64,000 bases of DNA from Bacillus salipaludis (GTDB lineage Bacteria > Bacillota > Bacilli > Bacillales_B > DSM-18226), in contig NZ_SMYO01000003.1 in the NCBI RefSeq assembly GCF_004358205.1, positions 503,931-567,930 on the forward strand. Direction: 5' to 3'. The notes beneath the pieces are model-generated. The model was not told the origin of the DNA. It ran no database searches and saw only the letters and a program-made list of their open reading frames with translations. The number at the start of each line of letters is the position of its first letter. Position 1 is the first letter of the stretch. The translations under genes and the position numbers were made by a program. Positions 51,207-60,125 of this stretch are shown here, piece by piece.

Positions 51207-51989
51207 TTACTCCCCTTTGTAGACAGGTTTCCGCTTTTCTTTAAAAGCCTGAAGTCCTTCCAAACGATCCTTTGTTGGGATTGTGACCTCGTAGGCATTT
51301 TGTTCGATGGCAAGCCCTGTCGCTAATTCCACATCGTATCCTTTATCAATGGAAAATTTAGCCTGCCGAACAGCAATTGGACCATTCTTAACAATTTGTG
51401 CTGCGATTTCCAGTACCTTGTCTAACAATGATTCCGGCCGTTCTACAAACTCAACCAAGCCAATTTCCTTTGCTTCTCGTGCATCAATACGTCTAGCCGT
51501 AAAAATAAGCTCTTTTGCCCTACCTTTTCCTACGAGCCTTGGGAGGCGTTGTGTACCGCCTGCACCAGGGATAATTCCGAGTGAAGTCTCGGTCAGTCCG
51601 AATTTTGCTGTTTCTGAAGCAACACGAATATCACAGGCCAAGGCTAATTCCGTTCCCCCGCCGAATGCCGCACCATTTACAGCAGCAATCACAGGTTGTG
51701 GTAATGTTTCCAAGCTGTTGACGCACTCCCTAATCAAGGAAACAGTTTTCTTAACCATCTGCGCATCCATTTCAGCTCGTTCCTTTAAATCAGCTCCGGC
51801 ACAAAATGCTTTTTCTCCTGCCCCGGTTACGACTAAACAACGGATTGAAGGGTCAAATTTACAAGTATCGATTACATTTTTAAATTCTTCCAGAAGCTTG
51901 ATTGAAAGTGCATTAGCCGCATTAGGACGATTTAAGGTAATCACAACAATACCGTCTTCTCGTGTTAAAACCTGTAAAACCTGATCCAT
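51207..51989 (-). CDS. yngF: enoyl-CoA hydratase (3-methylglutaconyl-CoA hydratase, YngF-like)
   Basis: 260 aa from ATG 51989 (AGAGGTG upstream), one base after the lyase gene. Crotonase with both catalytic Glu: GGGTELALACD and GLTETSLGIIPGAGG. It is very like the paa-cluster crotonase at 20697 in these blocks. Position between HMG-CoA lyase and carboxyltransferase makes hydration of 3-methylglutaconyl-CoA to HMG-CoA the expected step. Confidence 0.88.
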   Translation of the reverse strand: MDQVLQVLTREDGIVVITLNRPNAANALSIKLLEEFKNVIDTCKFDPSIRCLVVTGAGEKAFCAGADLKERAEMDAQMVKKTVSLIRECVNSLETLPQPVIAAVNGAAFGGGTELALACDIRVASETAKFGLTETSLGIIPGAGGTQRLPRLVGKGRAKELIFTARRIDAREAKEIGLVEFVERPESLLDKVLEIAAQIVKNGPIAVRQAKFSIDKGYDVELATGLAIEQNAYEVTIPTKDRLEGLQAFKEKRKPVYKGE

Positions 51990-51990
51990 A

Positions 51991-52902
51991 TCACTCACCT
52001 CTTTCATTGGTCAAGCATGCTTGAAGATTTCGGCTAGGTAAACTTCTTCCGATTTTTTCTTGAATAAAGCGTCCTGCTCCCAGTAGTTTTTCTAAGTTGA
52101 CGCCTGTATTAATTCCCATATTGCCCAGCATGTACAAAACATCTTCCGTCGCTACATTACCTGAAGCACCCGGTGCATAGGGACAGCCGCCTAATCCACC
52201 CGTAGAAGCGTCATAGGTGGTAATGCCCATGTCTAATGCTGCTAAAATATTTGCTGCGGCTGTACCGTGTGTATCATGAAAGTGCAGTGCTAATTTTTCA
52301 ATCGGGAATCGTTTTAAAAGGACATTTAACATCTCTTGAACCTGCTTAGGATTTGCCACGCCAATGGTATCTCCGAGTGACAGTTCTTGAATGCCCATCT
52401 CAAATAAATGCTCTGATACCCGAATTACGTTATCAATCGAGACCTGGCCTTCATAGGGGCAGCCAAAAACAGTTGAAACATAGCCGCGAACAGATTTTCC
52501 TGCCGACAAAGTTTCCTTTACGACCTCTTCCAAAATGGGAAAGGTATCAGCAATTGATTTGTTAATATTTTTTTGATTGTGTGTTTCACTGGCTGACATA
52601 AACACAGCCATTTCATCAACATTTCCTTCTAAGGCCTTCTCCAGCCCCCGCCGATTTGGGACGAGAGCCGTATACGTGACACCTGGCATGCGCTCAATAC
52701 CTTTTGCTACTTCCAATGAATCGGCCAATGCCGGAATCCACTTTGGATTGACAAAAGAGGTAATTTCAATAGATTGAAGGCCCGTTCGGGACAATTGATT
52801 AATCCAGTTAATTTTATCCTCTGTGGAAAGAAAGGACTGCTCGTTTTGCAGCCCATCTCTTGGTCCTACTTCCTTAATGGTTACATTTATGGGCCAGTTC
52901 AT
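51991..52902 (-). CDS. yngG: hydroxymethylglutaryl-CoA lyase
   Basis: 303 aa from ATG 52902 (GGGAG 8 nt upstream); an in-frame GTG at 52908 sits closer. TIM barrel of the HMG-CoA lyase/LeuA family: EVGPRDGLQNE near the start, catalytic Asp/metal residues in LSLGDTIGVANP and LALHFHDTHGTAAAN, and the mobile-loop Cys in GLGGCPYAPGASGNVATED. It splits HMG-CoA to acetyl-CoA and acetoacetate. Confidence 0.94.
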   Translation of the reverse strand: MNWPINVTIKEVGPRDGLQNEQSFLSTEDKINWINQLSRTGLQSIEITSFVNPKWIPALADSLEVAKGIERMPGVTYTALVPNRRGLEKALEGNVDEMAVFMSASETHNQKNINKSIADTFPILEEVVKETLSAGKSVRGYVSTVFGCPYEGQVSIDNVIRVSEHLFEMGIQELSLGDTIGVANPKQVQEMLNVLLKRFPIEKLALHFHDTHGTAAANILAALDMGITTYDASTGGLGGCPYAPGASGNVATEDVLYMLGNMGINTGVNLEKLLGAGRFIQEKIGRSLPSRNLQACLTNERGE

Positions 52903-52923
52903 GCTCACATCTCCCTTGAAGGT

Positions 52924-53136
52924 TTATTCTATTTCGATTAAAACATCTTCTTCATTCACAAAGTCGCCTTCATTTACTTTTACTTCCTTAACCGTGCCAC
53001 TAACTTCAGCCGTAATCGGAATCTCCATCTTCATCGATTCCAAAATGATCACATCCTGCCCTTCCTCAACCTTATCACCCGGTTGAACTAATACCTTCCA
53101 TACATTTCCTGCCATCACTGCAACAATTTTATTCAT
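52924..53136 (-). CDS. yngHB: biotin carboxyl carrier protein (YngHB-like)
   Basis: 70 aa, ATG 53136 with GGGAGG. A single biotinyl domain; the biotin Lys is in ILESMKMEIPI at about residue 36, followed by GTVKEVKVNEGDFV. It carries CO2 between the biotin carboxylase and carboxyltransferase of methylcrotonyl-CoA carboxylase. Separate small carrier genes are typical for the Bacillus yng operon. 18 nt after the biotin carboxylase. Confidence 0.93.
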   Translation of the reverse strand: MNKIVAVMAGNVWKVLVQPGDKVEEGQDVIILESMKMEIPITAEVSGTVKEVKVNEGDFVNEEDVLIEIE

Positions 53137-53154
53137 TAATTAACCCTCCCTGTG

Positions 53155-54516
53155 TTATTTCGTGACTGTTTTTTTATTTTCTTGCAGATACTTTTCAACA
53201 AAATTTGTGGTCGTATCACCGGAAACGAAGGAATCGTGCTCCACTACTTTTTGAAGCATCGGGATATTGGTTTTAATCCCTTCCACCACATAGTGGGATA
53301 GAGCATCCTTTAAGATTTCAATCGCCTCATTGCGATCCGTTCCCTTCACAACAAGTTTGGCAATCATAGGATCATAAAATGGGGTCACGACCGACTGCTC
53401 GCTCACACCCAATTCATGACGGATGCCAAGACCTTCCGGTAACACAAATTTGGTAATTTTCCCTGGAGATGGGAAGAAGGTTTTTGGATCTTCCGCATAG
53501 ATTCGGACCTCAATCGCATGCCCATTACGCTTGATCTCCGATTGTTTAAAGCGTAATGTGTCTCCCCATGCAATTTGAAGCTGCTCAGCAACTAAATCTA
53601 TTCCCGTTATTTCTTCCGTCACGGGATGTTCCACCTGCAGCCTTGTATTTACTTCTAAAAAGTAAAAGTTTTTATTCTCATCCACTAAAAATTCAATCGT
53701 GCCGGCATTTTTATAACCAATCGATTTGGCCGCCTTTACAGCTGCTTCCCCCATCTTACTGCGAGTCTCTTCATCTAAAAATGGGGATGGTGCTTCTTCG
53801 ACGACTTTCTGATGACGCCGTTGAATGGAACATTCTCGTTCCCATAAATAAACAGTGTTTCCCTCTCCATCAGCAAGAATTTGAATTTCAATATGCCTAG
53901 GATTTTCCACATATTTTTCAATAAACATTTCTCCGTTACCAAAGAAACTAACGGCACGTTTCTGATTTCCCTCAAATGCTTTTCTAATTTCATCCTCGCC
54001 TCGGACGATCTGCATACCAATGCCTCCGCCGCCTGCTGAAGCCTTTAACATCACCGGATATCCGATTCTCTTTGCCGTTTCCACCGCTTCTTCGACATCG
54101 GCTAAGGGCGATGTAATTCCTGGAACAACTGGAACTCCCGCCAGCTCCATTAGCTTTCTAGCTTCAATTTTACTGCCCATTTTGGAGATAACCTCTGGAG
54201 ACGGTCCAATAAAAACAAGACCTTCCTCCTCACACCTGCGGGCAAATTCAGCATTCTCTGAAAGCAGTCCGTATCCAGGGTGAATGCCCTCTGCGCCTGA
54301 CGTATGTGCGATTTCAATAATTTTATCGATATTAAGATAACTTTCGGAGACCTTTGCTGGACCAAGTAAATAAGCTTCGTCCGCTGCCGTCACATGAAGA
54401 GCGTCCTTATCCGCTTCGGAATAAACCGCAACCGTTTGTATTCCCAATGCTTTACACGTTCGGATCACACGTCTGGCAATTTCACCGCGGTTGGCAATTA
54501 ATACTTTTTTGAACAT
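53155..54516 (-). CDS. yngHA: biotin carboxylase (YngHA-like)
   Basis: 453 aa, ATG 54516 with AAAGGTGG-like site. ATP-grasp biotin carboxylase: IANRGEIARRVIRTCKALG at the start, HPGYGLLSENAEFAR, ATP loop KASAGGGGIGMQIV, RDCSIQ-type block ECSIQRRHQKVVEEAPSP, EVNTRLQVEHPVTE. Same length as AccC. It charges the small BCCP encoded next to it. Probably not the housekeeping AccC because of operon context. Confidence 0.92.
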   Translation of the reverse strand: MFKKVLIANRGEIARRVIRTCKALGIQTVAVYSEADKDALHVTAADEAYLLGPAKVSESYLNIDKIIEIAHTSGAEGIHPGYGLLSENAEFARRCEEEGLVFIGPSPEVISKMGSKIEARKLMELAGVPVVPGITSPLADVEEAVETAKRIGYPVMLKASAGGGGIGMQIVRGEDEIRKAFEGNQKRAVSFFGNGEMFIEKYVENPRHIEIQILADGEGNTVYLWERECSIQRRHQKVVEEAPSPFLDEETRSKMGEAAVKAAKSIGYKNAGTIEFLVDENKNFYFLEVNTRLQVEHPVTEEITGIDLVAEQLQIAWGDTLRFKQSEIKRNGHAIEVRIYAEDPKTFFPSPGKITKFVLPEGLGIRHELGVSEQSVVTPFYDPMIAKLVVKGTDRNEAIEILKDALSHYVVEGIKTNIPMLQKVVEHDSFVSGDTTTNFVEKYLQENKKTVTK

Positions 54517-54672
54517 ACCTTTCCACCCTTTCTAATATCATTAAGGAGATATGTAAAAACTAATCATTCATTTTGCAATATTCTATACGACTATCTTTAA
54601 CTACCAATCTAGAATATTGGAACCAGTCATTACCGATCATTTACATGGAAAATGACTGGTTCTAATTTATGA

Positions 54673-56640
54673 CTATTTGACTGTCGATTTTTCAGCAACT
54701 ATTTTTTGTATTTGAGTAACGGACGCCGGATCTTCTAGTCCTGTAATATCACCATGAACACTACCTGATACAACAATCTCCTTTAATAAGCGGCGCATAA
54801 TTTTTCCGCTTACTGTTTTTGGCAGCATATCTGTAAAAACAATTGATTTTGGAGCAGCAATTTTACCAATTTGTTTTATGATCTGATCATTTATTTGTTG
54901 TTTTAATTCAGCTGTTCCATTGAAGCCATCAGCCAGACGGACAAATACGAGTGGAACTTCTCCTTTTATTTCATCAGGAATTCCAATAATGGCGGTTTCA
55001 GCGACACCCTGACATTCTAGGACCGCGCTTTCCATCTCCATTGTACTTAAACGGTGTCCGGCTACATTAAAGGCATCATCTGAACGGCCAACTACCCATA
55101 TATGGCCATCATCATCGATTAATGCAAGATCGCTGGCATAATAATTGCCTTCTACCTGGCTAAAATAGGAACCGTAATAACGCTCCGGTTCTTTCCAAAG
55201 TGTCCGGCACAGCATAGGAAATGGTTTTGTGATTACAAGATTTCCTAACTTACAAGGTCCCACTGGATTTCCTTCTTCATCCACAACATCTAAAACTGCT
55301 CCTAAAAATTGAGTGCCTGAGGATCCCGGTTTCATTGGCGTTAGCCAGGCTGCCCCAGCGATCGGACATCCGGCTGTTTCCGTTTGGCCCCAAGTATTAT
55401 TGATATAGATCTTTTTCTTTCCTAAAACTTCATATGTCCAGTGCCATGTTTCGGGATCGAAAGGTTCACCAACTAGAGATATGACATCGAGACAGGATAA
55501 ATCAAATTTTTCTAATGCCTTTTCTCCCATACTTTTTAACATTCTTAATGCTGTTGGGGCAGTAAACAACTTATTCACCCGGTATTTTTCAATAATTTGA
55601 TAAAAACGGTCCTTTGTTGGATAATCAACTGCACCTTCATAGACAACAGTTGTTACACCATTCGCTAAAGCACCTGCAATTCCCCAAATATGCATCGTTA
55701 ACCAGCCGATATCCGCGGTACACCAGAAAACATCGTCATTACGGTGATCCATATGATACTTAGCATAGGTATAATTTTGAGTGACAAATGCCATACCGGA
55801 ATGCACAACACCTTTCGGTTTACCGGTCGTACCACTCGTATAGAACACAATACCGCTCTCATTCGCTTCAATTCTTTCAGGCTCACATAAGATACTTGCC
55901 GCTTTTGTCTCTTCATGCCACCAGTAATCCCGGCCTTCTTTCATTTGAACCTCTGAACCTAATCGATTTACAACAATGACTGCCTCAATCGAAGAAATAG
56001 ATGGCACTACATTATCGACTTTTTCTTTTAAACGAATGACTTTTCCCCGTCTTTCCGTTGCATCTGCAGTGACCAATACTTTTGGTTCAAAACTGATGAG
56101 CCGGTCTGTTAATGATTTTTCGGAATAACCTGAGAAAATCGTATTATAAATCGCACCAATACGAAAACAAGCTAAAACGGCAATAAAGGCTTCGGCTAGA
56201 TTTGGAAGATAAATAGCTACGCAATCACCTTTTTTTACACCAAATGATTTAAGAACATTGGCAAATCGATTTACTTCAGCAAGAAGCATACTATAAGTGT
56301 AAAATCTGGTGTCCCCGTTTTCGCCTTCCCAAATGAGAGCGGTCCGGTTTCCTGCCCCATTTTCTATATGTCGATCAAGTAAATTTACACTCGGGTTACT
56401 AATACCGCCGACAAAAAAGCGAAAATCAGGAAGTTGCCCACTAATGGTTTCATTCCACGGTTCATACCAAACAAGTTCACGGGCTGCACGATCCCAAAAG
56501 GCAACAGGATCTTCTTGAGATTGTTTAAGAAGTTCTTGAAAAGCTTCGCTGCTTCCAATAGAGGTTGAACGCACTTTTTCTACATCTGGATAAACGAGTT
56601 TACTATTTGAAACTACTTGTAAAATTCCACTGACATCCAT
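54673..56640 (-). CDS. AMP-forming acyl-CoA synthetase (ACS family, likely branched or short-chain acyl)
   Basis: 655 aa, ATG 56640 with AAGGGAG. An N-terminal ACAS_N domain (WYEPWNETISGQLPDFRFF) precedes the ANL core: P-loop YTSGTTGKPKG, GEPFDPETWHWTYE, TWGQTETAG, the hinge VGRSDDAFNVAGHRLSTMEME (partial) and the C-terminal catalytic Lys in KTVSGKIMRRLL. Acetate-specific enzymes have Trp in the motif WWQTE; here it is Gly (WGQTE), which opens the acyl pocket. In the leucine operon, isovalerate or acetoacetate are plausible substrates. It is longer than B. subtilis YngI. Confidence 0.85.
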   Translation of the reverse strand: MDVSGILQVVSNSKLVYPDVEKVRSTSIGSSEAFQELLKQSQEDPVAFWDRAARELVWYEPWNETISGQLPDFRFFVGGISNPSVNLLDRHIENGAGNRTALIWEGENGDTRFYTYSMLLAEVNRFANVLKSFGVKKGDCVAIYLPNLAEAFIAVLACFRIGAIYNTIFSGYSEKSLTDRLISFEPKVLVTADATERRGKVIRLKEKVDNVVPSISSIEAVIVVNRLGSEVQMKEGRDYWWHEETKAASILCEPERIEANESGIVFYTSGTTGKPKGVVHSGMAFVTQNYTYAKYHMDHRNDDVFWCTADIGWLTMHIWGIAGALANGVTTVVYEGAVDYPTKDRFYQIIEKYRVNKLFTAPTALRMLKSMGEKALEKFDLSCLDVISLVGEPFDPETWHWTYEVLGKKKIYINNTWGQTETAGCPIAGAAWLTPMKPGSSGTQFLGAVLDVVDEEGNPVGPCKLGNLVITKPFPMLCRTLWKEPERYYGSYFSQVEGNYYASDLALIDDDGHIWVVGRSDDAFNVAGHRLSTMEMESAVLECQGVAETAIIGIPDEIKGEVPLVFVRLADGFNGTAELKQQINDQIIKQIGKIAAPKSIVFTDMLPKTVSGKIMRRLLKEIVVSGSVHGDITGLEDPASVTQIQKIVAEKSTVK

Positions 56641-56732
56641 GTAAAATTGCTCCCTTATCTATTTTTTCATCCTGTTGATTTCCGCTCCAATAATCAACAT
56701 GGTCCTTCAACACAGCTTGCTATATAAATCCT

Positions 56733-57872
56733 TTAGCAGCCAATTTCACGTGCAATAACCATTCTTTGTACTTCGGAGGTTCCTTCCCCAATTTCTAGAA
56801 GCTTTGCGTCCCGGAAAAAACGTTCCACCTGATATTCCTTCATATACCCATATCCGCCATGGATTTGGACCGCTTGATCACAAACCCGCATGCAGATTTC
56901 TGAAGCAAATAATTTCGCCATAGCAGCTTCCTTTTTAAATTTCTTGCCTTGATCCTTTAGCCAAGCGGCTTTATAAACCATATTCCGAGCTAATTCAATA
57001 TTCATTGCCATGTCAGCCAGTTTGAATTGAATTGCTTGAAACTTCGATATGCTTTGACCAAATTGTTTTCTTTCTTTTGCGTATTGAAGGGCTTTCTCAT
57101 AGGCGCCTTGAGCAATCCCAACAGCCATTGCGCCAATGCCAATCCTTCCGCCATCAAGTGTAGCTAAAAACTGCTTGAAACCATTGCCTTCCACACCTAA
57201 AAGATTCTCCTTGGATGCGCTTACATTTTCAAGGATTAGTTCTGTTGTATTCGACGCGTGTAGGCCCATCTTTTCATAATTGTTAATGACCCTAAATCCT
57301 GGAGCTTCTGTCGATACAATAAAAGCGCTAATTCCATTGGTACCTTTTGAGCGGTCGGTTACGGCTGTAATCGCAAGATTTTTAGCAAAGCTTGCATTCG
57401 TAATAAAACATTTGGAGCCGTTAATTGTCCACTGATCCCCCTCTAACATTGCCGTTGTTTGCGTTCCCCCGGCATCAGACCCTGCATTCGGCTCTGTCAG
57501 TCCAAAAGCACCCAAATATTCTCCCGTACAAAGTGGTGTTAAGTACTTTTCCTTTTGTTCATGTGTTCCAAATAAATGGATTGGTGCCCCTCCTAAGGAT
57601 ATATGGGCAGAATATGTAATTCCCGTTGACGCGCATACACGGCTTAATTCTTCTACTGCTATGGCAAAACTAACGGTATCTGCACCACCGCCGCCATATT
57701 GTTCAGGAAAAGGCAGCCCCATGATTCCTAACTTGGCTAACTTATTGAAAATTTCCTTTGGAAATTCTCCGGTCCGGTCTCTTTCATCTGCACCTGGCGC
57801 TACTTCCGCCTCTGCAAAATCACGAATTAGTTTTCGTATCATCGCCTGTTCTTCTGTTAAGTCAAAATTCAT
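56733..57872 (-). CDS. yngJ: acyl-CoA dehydrogenase (isovaleryl-CoA dehydrogenase, YngJ-like)
   Basis: 379 aa, ATG 57872 with AGAGG (13 nt, somewhat distant). FAD enzyme: MNFDLTEEQAMIRKLIRDFA start, LTEPNAGSDAGGTQT, CFITNASFA, GRIGIGAMAVGIAQGAYEKAL (partial), RKQFGQSISKFQAIQFKLADM (partial), QIHGGYGYMKEYQVERFFRDA (partial). The catalytic base region near the C-terminus reads EGTSEVQRMVIAREI. First gene of the leucine operon, so isovaleryl-CoA to 3-methylcrotonyl-CoA is expected. Confidence 0.9.
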   Translation of the reverse strand: MNFDLTEEQAMIRKLIRDFAEAEVAPGADERDRTGEFPKEIFNKLAKLGIMGLPFPEQYGGGGADTVSFAIAVEELSRVCASTGITYSAHISLGGAPIHLFGTHEQKEKYLTPLCTGEYLGAFGLTEPNAGSDAGGTQTTAMLEGDQWTINGSKCFITNASFAKNLAITAVTDRSKGTNGISAFIVSTEAPGFRVINNYEKMGLHASNTTELILENVSASKENLLGVEGNGFKQFLATLDGGRIGIGAMAVGIAQGAYEKALQYAKERKQFGQSISKFQAIQFKLADMAMNIELARNMVYKAAWLKDQGKKFKKEAAMAKLFASEICMRVCDQAVQIHGGYGYMKEYQVERFFRDAKLLEIGEGTSEVQRMVIAREIGC

Positions 57873-57923
57873 CTTCGCATCCAGCCTCTCATTTTTTTGA
57901 ATAGAGTAACCAAATCTTGATGC

Positions 57924-57941
57924 AACCTTTTGAAAAAGGTT
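57924..57941. promoter_or_regulatory. palindrome upstream of yngJ
   Basis: AACCTTTT-GA-AAAAGGTT, perfect 8-bp arms, about 50 nt before the yngJ start and flanked on both sides by CTTGATG. Operator or early-mRNA hairpin. Confidence 0.4.
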
Positions 57942-58066
57942 TCTTGATGAATACCATTAACATATTTCTTAATCTTCTAATAATTATAACGCAAAAAATT
58001 CAGAATACTATGTCAATCTTCATGAAAATGATTCGATAAAATTTGTGGGTTTTATACAAAAACAAG

Positions 58067-58085
58067 AATTGAAACGCTTTCAATT
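58067..58085. promoter_or_regulatory. central palindrome between yngJ and the GAF-PucR regulator gene
   Basis: AATTGAAACGCTTTCAATT is a perfect dyad with 8-bp arms and a CGC centre, midway in the 337-nt divergent gap. It resembles a cre site lacking one base (TGAAA-CGCTTTCA). It could bind the neighbouring regulator or CcpA. Confidence 0.45.
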
Positions 58086-58209
58086 TACTTCTATAATTTT
58101 ACTATAGAGATATTTTTTTAGCAGATTGTTAGACTAAGCATTGGTTTCTACGGAATTAGCAATTTTTGATTTTAGTAATAAACACACTAATCTTTTCAGG
58201 AGGACCAAA

Positions 58210-60033
58210 ATGGAAGATACATTAACACATCGCCAGCTTCAGTCCTTAATACATATTTCGAATGTCCTCAATACCTCATTCGATATTGAAACCATTATTG
58301 AATTAATTATGCGTGAAACCATTTCAGTGGTTGAAGCTGCGGAAGGCGGCTCATTATGGTTATATAATAAAAAACAAGATTGCTTAATTGCTCAATCCGC
58401 ACAAGGTGTTTTTTACCCTAAAATTTTCCGACAAATCCGTCTTCAACCTGGAGAATCCATGACTGGGATAACATTTGAAAAAAGAAAATCGGTTATTTAT
58501 AAAAACGAGAATGAAATTAAAACAGCCTTAGCAACATTATCTTTTAAAAATTCAGGTTTATTAAGCAGATCGATACCTGAAAGTTTCCATTTTTCAACGG
58601 TTATTTCTGCCCCGATTTTTTTGAAGGGTGAATGCATTGGGGTGTTTACTTTAGATTCTTTCCAACAGTCTTTAAACTTTAAGCCGGAAGACCTTCATCT
58701 ATTAGAAGCAATCTGCCATCAAGCGGCTGTTGCATTAGAAAGATCCAGTCTCTACAAGGAAAAAGAGCAGACTGTCAAAAACCTTTCGTATTCTATTGAA
58801 ACGCATAGAACCCTAGCGAATCTTGTTCTTCAAGGAGAGGACCTTCATTCTATATTACAATACATACACCGGTGGATTGGACAAAACACGTTTCTTTTCG
58901 ATGAGTTAGGAGACCAAATAACCTCTTCCTATGATCCCGTTCTTTCCACCGAGATTCTAATGTATGTTAAGCATCAAGCTGCTATATTGATGAAATTAAC
59001 TGAAAATTCTCTTTCCGTTAAGGAAGTTGAAGTGGTCGGTGTCCCATATCAGTTGGTCAGCTTACCACTTGGCTCGAAACCGAATTTCCTTGGTTTATTA
59101 ATGATTCTTTCAACGAAAAAATTGGACGAAATGGATTTGGCCGCTCTTGAACATGCCTGCACGGTTCTTTCCTTACAAGTATTTAAAGAGCAGACCGTAT
59201 TCGAGACCCAACAGCGTTTAAAAGACGAATTTGTGACAATGCTCTTTACTGAGCAAATGGACGAGGCGCTTTTACAAAGAGCAAAAAGCCTGGACCTAAA
59301 TCCAGGAGATAACTACATTGCAACTATTATTGAATTTTCAATGGATTCTAACCAGAAGAATCAGCCTAAAGAAGGCATAATTAGAAAAATGATTCAACTT
59401 ACGAACCAGGCTTTTCTGGGACCTTATACAAAGGGTATGACAGTAACATATCATCATCAAATCGTAGTGCTTCTTTCCGATCATTCTAATACTGCCAATT
59501 CTTTCATTGTTTCGCGGGTAAAGGAAAAGATAAAGTGGATTCAACAGGAAATAATGTCGAGAAATTGGGAGGTTGAGGTCGCTTTTGGAATAGGCAGAGT
59601 CAAACAAGGGCTGCAGAATGTCCACAAATCTCTCAAAGAAGCTGAGAATTGTTTGAACTTTATTCGCCATTTTCACTGGGAAAATTCAATTCTTAGTTAT
59701 TCAGATCTTGGGATTCAAAGGTTTATACTGCAAAATCCCGAAGAAGAAGTGATGGAGTTTATCCATGAGGTGCTTGGTCCCCTCATTGACTATGAAAACT
59801 CTCGAAAAGGAGACCTTCTCAAAACCCTTTATATCTATCTAGAGGGAAACCAAAATGTGAAAAGGACGGCAGATACCTTACATGTCCACATCAATACTTT
59901 AAGCTATCGTTTAAAAAGGATTGAAGAAATTCTATCGATGGATTTAACGGACAGTAAACAGGTACTTAACCTTCATTTGGCTGTAAATTTATACCGATAT
60001 ATAAAAAAACAACCAAGCACACAAATGGTGTGA
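58210..60033 (+). CDS. GAF domain regulator with PucR/CdaR-type C-terminal helix-turn-helix
   Basis: 607 aa from ATG 58210 with CAGGAGG; the in-frame start at 58141 has none. Residues about 20-180 are a GAF domain (FDIETIIELIMRETISVVEAAEGGSLWLY, partial, to ICHQAAVALERS). Residues 190-480 are a middle region like the CdaR/PucR linker with a degenerate GGDEF-like fold. Residues 545-605 hold the PucR helix-turn-helix: TLYIYLEGNQNVKRTADTLH, VHINTLSYRLKRIEEIL. No membrane segment. Divergent from the leucine operon, which it probably controls; small-molecule ligand unknown. Confidence 0.85.
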   Translation: MEDTLTHRQLQSLIHISNVLNTSFDIETIIELIMRETISVVEAAEGGSLWLYNKKQDCLIAQSAQGVFYPKIFRQIRLQPGESMTGITFEKRKSVIYKNENEIKTALATLSFKNSGLLSRSIPESFHFSTVISAPIFLKGECIGVFTLDSFQQSLNFKPEDLHLLEAICHQAAVALERSSLYKEKEQTVKNLSYSIETHRTLANLVLQGEDLHSILQYIHRWIGQNTFLFDELGDQITSSYDPVLSTEILMYVKHQAAILMKLTENSLSVKEVEVVGVPYQLVSLPLGSKPNFLGLLMILSTKKLDEMDLAALEHACTVLSLQVFKEQTVFETQQRLKDEFVTMLFTEQMDEALLQRAKSLDLNPGDNYIATIIEFSMDSNQKNQPKEGIIRKMIQLTNQAFLGPYTKGMTVTYHHQIVVLLSDHSNTANSFIVSRVKEKIKWIQQEIMSRNWEVEVAFGIGRVKQGLQNVHKSLKEAENCLNFIRHFHWENSILSYSDLGIQRFILQNPEEEVMEFIHEVLGPLIDYENSRKGDLLKTLYIYLEGNQNVKRTADTLHVHINTLSYRLKRIEEILSMDLTDSKQVLNLHLAVNLYRYIKKQPSTQMV

Positions 60034-60042
60034 AATGTATCT

Positions 60043-60087
60043 AGAGGCAGGCTCAGTTAAATTCAAATTTTAATCGTGCTTGCCTCT
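60043..60087. terminator. hairpin between convergent genes
   Basis: AGAGGCAGGC and GCTTGCCTCT (one G-T pair) around a 25-nt loop, between the regulator and yhgE genes. No clear T-run. Confidence 0.45.
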
Positions 60088-60125
60088 GGCTTCCCATAAA
60101 TCTACATGTAATTCAAATAGTACAA

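Noticed and set aside
51307..51984. 225-aa plus-strand frame opposite yngF
   Set aside because: Antisense shadow of a strongly conserved crotonase; the Ser/Ala-rich product looks like no protein family.
54566..54576. FadR half-site before the biotin carboxylase gene
   Set aside because: Only the ATGAATGA half is present; no second arm.
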